NCBI GenBank assembly: GCA_017853455.1
Contig: JAFMJM010000149.1
Span: 1 to 6,054 of the forward strand
Direction of reading: 5' to 3'
From: Acidimicrobiia bacterium
GTDB lineage: Bacteria > Actinomycetota > Acidimicrobiia > IMCC26256 > PALSA-555
Length of the DNA stretch: 6,054 nt
The notes under the pieces are model-generated. The model did no database searches. It saw only the letters and a list, made by a program, of their open reading frames with translations, and was not told the DNA's origin. A program made the position numbers and the translations under genes. Shown in pieces: positions 1-3,888 of the stretch. Each line of letters opens with the position of its first letter. Within the stretch, counting starts at the first letter, position 1.

Positions 1-2
1 CG

Positions 3-239
3 GTGAAGAAGGCGGCGCCGGTGAAGAAGGCGGCGCCGGCGAAGAAGGCCGCGCCGGTGAAGAAGGCCGCGCCGGCGAAGAAGGCCGCGCCCGCGAAGAA
101 GGCTGCGGTGAACAAGGCCGCGCCGGCGAAGAAGGCACCGGCGAAGAAGGCACCGGTCAAGCAGGCCGCACCCGCCAAGCAGGCTGCGCCGGTCAAGAAG
201 GCCGCACCCGCCAAGCAGGCCGCACCCGTCAAGGCGCCG
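3..239 (+). repeat. In-frame 18-nt tandem repeat encoding (V/A)KKAAP
   Basis: About thirteen imperfect units run along the 5' part of the DksA-like gene. Most are 18 nt (six codons), for example GTGAAGAAGGCGGCGCCG. The first two copies (3-20 and 21-38) are identical. Later copies drift (VNKAAP, VKQAAP, AKQAAP), and two shortened 15-nt units (AKKAP) occur near 125-155. All length changes are whole codons, so the reading frame is kept. Such an array can expand or contract by slippage or recombination, and it is hard to assemble. It continues to the left edge and may extend beyond it. Confidence 0.9.
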
Positions 240-689
240 GCCGAGAAGAAGCCGCCGAAGAAGACCACGGTCACCTGTCCGCTCTCGAACTTCGAGGTCA
301 AGCCGTCGGCGCCGGGGCTCTCCCCGCGCACCAAGGAGCGCCTGCGCGAGAAGCTCCTCGAGGAGAAGGCGCGCCTCGTCCACCAGGCCGAGGAGCTGGT
401 GGCCGAGGCCGAGGAGCTCGCCCGCGAGCGTGAGCACGGCGACACCCAGTTCGACGAGGAGTCCGGCGAGGGCGACACGATCGCGGTCGAGCGTGAGCGC
501 GACCTCCTGCTGTCGGCCCAGGCCCGTCACGTGGTCGACGAGATCGACGCCGCCCTCGAGCGGCTCCGCACCGGCTCGTACGGCGTCTGCTCCTACGCGG
601 GCCGGAAGATCCCCATCGAGCGGCTCGAGGCGATCCCGTGGGCCGACGTCTGCGTCGACTGCAAGACGCGTGCCGAGCGACGTCGCTGA
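3..689 (+). CDS. DksA/TraR-family zinc-finger protein with Lys-Ala-Pro repeat tail (probably 5'-partial)
   Basis: The C-terminal half (about residues 105-228) resembles the DksA/TraR family, whose members bind in the RNA polymerase secondary channel and modulate initiation. A charged helical stretch rich in Glu and Arg (about 106-145), an acidic turn (GDTQFDEESGEGD) and a second helix (about 160-192) suggest the family's coiled-coil hairpin. It is followed by the finger YGVCSYAGRKIPIERLEA and then VCVDC. The usual CxxC...CxxC appears here as C196-x2-A199...C217-x2-C220, so one zinc ligand is missing. Residues 1 to about 88 are a repetitive basic tail of (V/A)KKAAP units, like those of mycobacterial HU or H1-like proteins, which may bind nucleic acid. 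The first codon seen is GTG at position 3, but the frame is open to the edge and the repeat is already under way, so the real start is probably upstream. The 3' end overlaps lspA. The family assignment is firm; the role here is inferred. Confidence 0.85.
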   Translation: MKKAAPVKKAAPAKKAAPVKKAAPAKKAAPAKKAAVNKAAPAKKAPAKKAPVKQAAPAKQAAPVKKAAPAKQAAPVKAPAEKKPPKKTTVTCPLSNFEVKPSAPGLSPRTKERLREKLLEEKARLVHQAEELVAEAEELAREREHGDTQFDEESGEGDTIAVERERDLLLSAQARHVVDEIDAALERLRTGSYGVCSYAGRKIPIERLEAIPWADVCVDCKTRAERRR

Positions 690-1188
690 CCCCGTCGGGG
701 CCGCCCGGCGGGACGGTCCGTCCCGGCCGGGGCTCCGGGTGGTGGCGGTCGTGGTGGCCGTCGTGGTGCTCGACCAGATCACCAAGTGGTGGGCGGTGCG
801 GAACCTCGCCGACGGTCCGGTCGACCTGATCGGCACGACCGTCCAGTTCCGCCTCACCCGCAATGCCGGTGGTGCGTTCAGCATCCTGCGCGGGGCCACG
901 CCGCTCCTCGCCGTGGTGGCGCTGGTGTTGGCGGTGCTCCTGGTGCGCGCCGTGCGCCGCTCGTCGGACCCGCTGGTGCAGCTCGGGCTCGCCCTGGTCC
1001 TCGGTGGGGCCGTCGGCAACCTCGTCGACCGGTTCACCCGCAGTCCGGGGTTCCTCCGCGGCGAGGTCGTCGACTTCGTCGCCGTGTGGCGCTGGCCGGT
1101 CTTCAACGTCGCCGACAGCGCCGTGACCATCGGTGCGGTGGTCCTGGTCGTCGCCGCGTTCCGGCGCCCGGCGGCGGTGGCGCCGTGA
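670..1188 (+). CDS. lspA: Lipoprotein signal peptidase (signal peptidase II)
   Basis: LspA is the inner-membrane aspartyl protease that removes the signal peptide from prolipoproteins after Lgt has attached diacylglyceryl to the lipobox cysteine. The predicted product is 172 aa, within the family's usual length. Visible motifs are DQITKWW after the first helix, RNAGGAFS, GGAVGNLVDRF, GEVVDF and FNVADSAVTIG. The catalytic pair should be D135 (VVDF) and D149 (FNVAD), by analogy with D124 and D143 of the Pseudomonas enzyme. Four hydrophobic segments fit the known topology (about residues 25-42, 76-95, 104-120 and 150-166). GTG at 670 was chosen because it gives a normal length with a short cytoplasmic head; it lies inside the end of the upstream gene (20-nt overlap) and has no clear Shine-Dalgarno, so coupled translation is likely. 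In-frame GTGs at 739 and 742 would clip the first helix. The identity is very secure; the start is moderately so. Confidence 0.95.
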   Translation: MPSDVADPVGAARRDGPSRPGLRVVAVVVAVVVLDQITKWWAVRNLADGPVDLIGTTVQFRLTRNAGGAFSILRGATPLLAVVALVLAVLLVRAVRRSSDPLVQLGLALVLGGAVGNLVDRFTRSPGFLRGEVVDFVAVWRWPVFNVADSAVTIGAVVLVVAAFRRPAAVAP

Positions 1189-2156
1189 ACGGGCCGGTCG
1201 AGGTCGTCGTGCCCGAGGCGCTCGCCGGCGAGCGGGTCGACCGGGCCGTGGCCCTCCTGACCGGCTGGAGCCGGGCCGAGGTGCAGGCGCTGGTCGGCAC
1301 GGGCGAGGTCCACGTGGACGGGCGTCCGGTGGCGAAGAGTCGGCGTCTCCAGGCCGGAGAGACCGTGCGCGTGGTGTCCGGCCCGGCAGCCGCCGCGCCC
1401 CCCGGACCCGAGGACGTCGACGTGCCGGTCGTCTTCGCCGACGAGCACCTCTTCGTCGTCGACAAGCCCGCCGGCCTGGTCGTCCACCCCGGAGCCGGTC
1501 ACCACCACGGCACCCTGGTCCACGGCCTCCTGGCCCTCGATCCGGGGATCGCGGCCGTGGGCGAGCCCGACCGGCCGGGCATCGTCCACCGCCTCGACCG
1601 CGAGACCAGCGGACTCATGGTCGTGGCCCGCACCCCCGAGGCCTACGACGCCCTCGTGACGGCCCTCGCCGACCACGACGTGGAGCGCGAGTACCTGGCG
1701 CTCGTGTGTGGGCACCCGGCGAACGCCCGTGGGGTGATCGACGCCCCGATCGGGCGCTCGGTGACACGACGGACCCGCATGGCGGTCCGGCGCGAGGGCA
1801 AGGACGCGCGGACGCACTACGAGGTGACGGAGTGGTTCGTGACCCCGGAGGTGGCCCTGGTCGAGTGCCGGCTCGAGACCGGGCGGACGCACCAGATCCG
1901 GGTGCACCTCGCCGCCATCGGGCACCCGGTGGTCGGCGACGCCACCTACGGCGGCCTCCGGCGGGCCGTCGCCCTCGACCGTCCGTTCCTGCACGCCCGG
2001 CGACTGGCCTTCGAACATCCGGTCACGGGCGAGCCCATGGCGTTCGAGGCGGCGCTACCGGCCGATCTTCAGGAGGTGCTCGACGGACTCCGGTCGGTGG
2101 CGGCGGCGTCGGGCGACCCGGGCGACGACGACCGGGAGGGCCCGGCCCCGGCGTGA
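1185..2156 (+). CDS. rluD: RluA/RluD-family 23S rRNA pseudouridine synthase
   Basis: This enzyme isomerises uridine to pseudouridine in RNA. RluD itself modifies the helix 69 loop of 23S rRNA (E. coli U1911, U1915 and U1917). The 323-aa product has an N-terminal S4 RNA-binding domain (about residues 13-64, from GERVDRAVALLTGWSR through GEVHVDGRPV to LQAGETVRVV). The catalytic core includes VVDKPAGLVVHPG, the motif HRLDRETSG with catalytic D138 (E. coli RluD uses D139), and RTHQIRVHL with GHPVVGDATYGG near residues 236-260. The length and the S4 domain fit the RluD/RluC/RluA branch, and the position after lspA favours RluD, but the exact target uridines cannot be read from sequence. GTG at 1185 overlaps the lspA stop in a GTGA arrangement, a classic sign of translational coupling. 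The last ~20 residues are an acidic, Gly/Ala/Pro-rich tail coded within the region that overlaps the opposing regulator gene. Confidence 0.93.
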   Translation: MNGPVEVVVPEALAGERVDRAVALLTGWSRAEVQALVGTGEVHVDGRPVAKSRRLQAGETVRVVSGPAAAAPPGPEDVDVPVVFADEHLFVVDKPAGLVVHPGAGHHHGTLVHGLLALDPGIAAVGEPDRPGIVHRLDRETSGLMVVARTPEAYDALVTALADHDVEREYLALVCGHPANARGVIDAPIGRSVTRRTRMAVRREGKDARTHYEVTEWFVTPEVALVECRLETGRTHQIRVHLAAIGHPVVGDATYGGLRRAVALDRPFLHARRLAFEHPVTGEPMAFEAALPADLQEVLDGLRSVAAASGDPGDDDREGPAPA

Positions 2157-2554
2157 CCCACGCGGGTCCGGGTCACGAGGTCGGCGAGGGTGACCGCCTC
2201 GAGGTGGCGGCGCATCTCGTCGGAGGCGCCGACCCACACCTCTTGGAGCACGCAGTGCCCCTCGCAGTGGTCGTGCTCGTCCATCAGTGCGGTCAGCGGA
2301 CCGTCGACGGCGGCCACGATCGACGCGAGGTCGATCTGCTCGGGTGGGCGGGCCAGCACGTAGCCACCCCCCACGCCGCGCTTCGAGCGCACCAGCCCCG
2401 CGCCCTTGACGGCCAGGAGGATCTGCTCGAGGTACGGCTGGGGAAGACCGGTGCGTTCCGCGATCTCCTTGACCGACGTGGGGTTCTCCGAGCCGTGGAG
2501 GGCGAGGGACAACAGCGCCCGGGCCGCGTAGTCGCCGCGCGTCGAGACCTTCAC
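2069..2554 (-). CDS. Rrf2-family transcriptional regulator
   Basis: The 161-aa product opens with MKVSTRGDYAARALLSLALH, the typical Rrf2 N-terminus. A winged helix-turn-helix follows (VKEIAERTGLPQPYLEQILLAVKGAGLV, about residues 28-55) and then the wing SKRGVGGGYVLARPPEQI. Rrf2 proteins (IscR, NsrR, RsrR, CymR) sense Fe-S status, nitric oxide, redox or cysteine supply. Here the sensor loop is HDHCEGHC, with C97 and C101 among H94, H96 and H100. C101, six residues before W107, lines up with IscR C104, but the other two cysteines are not in the usual places. D8, a cluster ligand in Streptomyces NsrR, is present. The conserved fold ends near residue 129; the Ser/Pro/Gly-rich remainder lies mostly across the end of the opposing synthase gene. 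GTG at 2554 gives the canonical start; GTG at 2587 would add 11 non-conserved residues. The effector and targets are unknown. Confidence 0.9.
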   Translation of the reverse strand: MKVSTRGDYAARALLSLALHGSENPTSVKEIAERTGLPQPYLEQILLAVKGAGLVRSKRGVGGGYVLARPPEQIDLASIVAAVDGPLTALMDEHDHCEGHCVLQEVWVGASDEMRRHLEAVTLADLVTRTRVGHAGAGPSRSSSPGSPDAAATDRSPSSTS

Positions 2555-2658
2555 GGTCGTCGTCCCGGGTGGGCCTGGTCGTGGCACGTCATGGTCGCCC
2601 CATCGTCGCAGGTCACGCCGCCGTCCGCGGTCCCGGGGGGCGCCGGTAGCCTCGGGCG
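2555..2658. promoter_or_regulatory. Divergent intergenic region between the Rrf2 regulator and the phosphatase gene
   Basis: These 104 bases separate two divergently read genes and should hold the promoters of both. A likely -10 for the rightward gene is visible (see the entry at 2647). No convincing -10/-35 pair or Rrf2-type operator could be picked out for the leftward gene. If the regulator controls itself or its neighbour, its binding site would be expected here. The regulatory role is inferred from layout. Confidence 0.45.
2647..2652 (+). promoter_or_regulatory. Candidate -10 element (TAGCCT) for a leaderless phosphatase mRNA
   Basis: TAGCCT fits the TANNNT pattern of actinobacterial sigma-70-type -10 boxes. 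It ends six bases before the GTG at 2659, so transcription would begin on or within a base or two of the start codon. That would give a leaderless mRNA, which is common in actinobacteria and fits the absence of a Shine-Dalgarno at a usable distance. No clear -35 is seen around 2624-2629. Confidence 0.5.
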
Positions 2659-3756
2659 GTGACCGACGGACCGGTGCGAGCGGCGTACGGCGGAGCCTGC
2701 GTGGCCTCGGTCGTCCCCGCCCTCCTGCGGCGTGAGCACCCGGCGTGGATGCCCGAGCCGGTCTCGGGCGCCCGGGTCGTGGTGCTGCTGGTCCTCGACG
2801 GGCTCGGCTGGCACTCCCTGCAGACCCACGCCGAGCGGATGCCCACCCTGGCGGGGATGGCGGGGGGGCCGATCACGACGGTGGTCCCCTCCACGACGGC
2901 GGCGGCGCTGACCTCGATCACGACGGGCCTCGCCCCGGCGGCGCACGGTGTCCTCGGATACCGGATGGTCGTCGACGACGACGTCCTCGACGTCCTGGCG
3001 TTCCGCCTCACGCGGGGTCGGCGCCCGCCCGACCCGTTCACCGTGCAGCGCCACGCCCCGTTCCTCGGACGGCCGGTGCCGGTGGTGTCGGCCTCCACCT
3101 ACCGGGGCTCCGGCTTCACCCAGGTGCACCTCCGCGACGCCCGTTACGTCGGGTTCCGGACCGAGTCGACCCTGGTGGAGCACCTCCGGGGGCTGGCGCG
3201 GGGCGACGACGGATTCGTCTACGCCTACTCGCCGGGCGTCGACGAGGTCGCCCACGCCTTCGGTCTGCACGACCGGTACTACGCCGCCGAGGTCGCCGCC
3301 GCCGACCGGTTGGTCACGGAGATCCTCGACGCGCTGCCCGGCGACGCGGCGCTGGTGGTCACGGCCGACCACGGTCAGAGTCACGTCGGCCCCGACGGCT
3401 GGCGGCGGCTCGGGGCGCTCGAGTCGCTGGTCGACCGTCAGGCCGGTGACGCCCGCTTCCGGTCGCTGCACGCCCGCCGGGGTGCGGCGGCGGAGCTGGT
3501 CGCCGGCCTGCGCGACACGTTCGGGCACGAGGCGTGGATCCTCCCCCGGGAGGAGCTCCTCGACGGGGGCTGGCTCGGCCCCGAGGTCTCGCCGGCCACC
3601 CGGCGGCGTGCGGGCGACGTCGTGCTCGCCGCCCACGACGGGGTCGCCTTCGTCGATCCGGCCCTGCCCCGGGAGGCCAACCTGGTGTCGGCCCACGGGT
3701 CGCTGACGCCCGCCGAGATGCTGGTGCCGCTGGTCGCCGCCCGGGGCCGGGGGTGA
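2659..3756 (+). CDS. Alkaline phosphatase superfamily protein (nucleotide pyrophosphatase/phosphodiesterase-like)
   Basis: The 365-aa product has the two-zinc core of the type I phosphodiesterase/nucleotide pyrophosphatase branch, which hydrolyses phosphate mono- or diesters through a threonine intermediate. The seven expected active-site residues can be placed in order: D47 (VLDGLGW), nucleophile T80 (PSTTAAALTS), D195 and H199 (SPGVDEVAHAFG), D237 and H238 (TADHGQ) and H346 (SAHGS). Spacing and order match the family. No signal peptide is obvious: the N-terminus is short and charged, and the hydrophobic VVVLLVLD is the first core strand, so a cytoplasmic enzyme is likely. The substrate is unknown; nucleotide-sugar, dinucleotide or phospholipid-type diesters are all possible. 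GTG at 2659 starts just after a -10-like TAGCCT. It lies between the regulator, read the other way, and dnaE, which has its own promoter, so it is probably monocistronic. The fold is confident, the function general. Confidence 0.88.
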   Translation: MTDGPVRAAYGGACVASVVPALLRREHPAWMPEPVSGARVVVLLVLDGLGWHSLQTHAERMPTLAGMAGGPITTVVPSTTAAALTSITTGLAPAAHGVLGYRMVVDDDVLDVLAFRLTRGRRPPDPFTVQRHAPFLGRPVPVVSASTYRGSGFTQVHLRDARYVGFRTESTLVEHLRGLARGDDGFVYAYSPGVDEVAHAFGLHDRYYAAEVAAADRLVTEILDALPGDAALVVTADHGQSHVGPDGWRRLGALESLVDRQAGDARFRSLHARRGAAAELVAGLRDTFGHEAWILPREELLDGGWLGPEVSPATRRRAGDVVLAAHDGVAFVDPALPREANLVSAHGSLTPAEMLVPLVAARGRG

Positions 3757-3769
3757 GCGGGGATTCCCG

Positions 3770-3798
3770 TTGGCGGCGTCCGGGTGACGCGATAGGGT
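3770..3798 (+). promoter_or_regulatory. Predicted dnaE promoter (TTGGCG-N17-TAGGGT)
   Basis: A -35-like TTGGCG (3770-3775) and a -10-like TAGGGT (3793-3798) are separated by exactly 17 bases. Four of six bases match TTGACA, and the -10 keeps TA at the front and T at the end. Transcription would start near 3804-3806, giving dnaE a leader of about 84 nt. This is the best promoter match noticed in the window and lies in the only sizeable same-strand gap. It has not been tested against a scoring matrix. Confidence 0.6.
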
Positions 3799-3800
3799 CG

Positions 3801-3820
3801 GAATCACACCGGTGTGATTC
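3801..3820. promoter_or_regulatory. Perfect 20-bp palindrome over the predicted dnaE start site (candidate operator)
   Basis: GAATCACACCGGTGTGATTC is its own reverse complement over all 20 bases. It begins two bases after the -10 box and spans the predicted transcription start, a position where a bound repressor would block initiation. With no loop and no following T-run, it is a poor terminator. It is relatively AT-richer than its surroundings. It does not match the LexA box of actinobacteria (TCGAAC-N4-GTTCGA) or the NrdR box as I know them. The operator role is inferred; a 10-bp RNA stem at the 5' end of the message is a less likely reading because no loop is available. Confidence 0.65.
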
Positions 3821-3871
3821 GCCACCGGTCGTTCCGTCCACGGTCGATCGTTCCCGGTCGTCCGACACCCC

Positions 3872-3878
3872 AGGGGGA
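3872..3878 (+). promoter_or_regulatory. Shine-Dalgarno for dnaE
   Basis: AGGGGGA ends ten bases before GTG 3889 and is the clearest ribosome binding site in the window. It supports GTG 3889 as the start. The nearby ATG at 3878 is in another frame and opens only a four-codon ORF. Confidence 0.6.
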
Positions 3879-3888
3879 TGACGCTGCC

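Noticed and set aside
3..239. The tandem repeat as a CRISPR array
   Set aside because: The units are contiguous, in frame and coding, with no unique spacers.
430..669. Upstream extension of the lspA frame to 430
   Set aside because: This part lies inside the DksA-like coding region and reads as Ser/Arg/Pro/Thr low complexity. LspA does not carry such a domain, so GTG 670 was preferred.
2555..2587. Longer Rrf2 start at GTG 2587
   Set aside because: It adds MPRPGPPGTTT before the canonical MKVSTRGDYA, with no better ribosome binding site.
2591..2603. Short inverted repeat ATGG-N5-CCAT in the divergent gap, as an Rrf2 operator
   Set aside because: The 4-bp arms are too short to stand out from chance, and it does not resemble known Rrf2-type sites.
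1133..2662. A 509-codon plus-strand frame over the pseudouridine synthase and regulator
   Set aside because: It is Arg/Gly/Pro-rich with no domain, and it overlaps two genes that have clear families. It is a GC-driven shadow frame.
3801..3820. The dnaE palindrome as a transcription terminator for the phosphatase gene
   Set aside because: It has no loop and no trailing T-run, and it lies downstream of a good -10 box, so an operator is the better reading.
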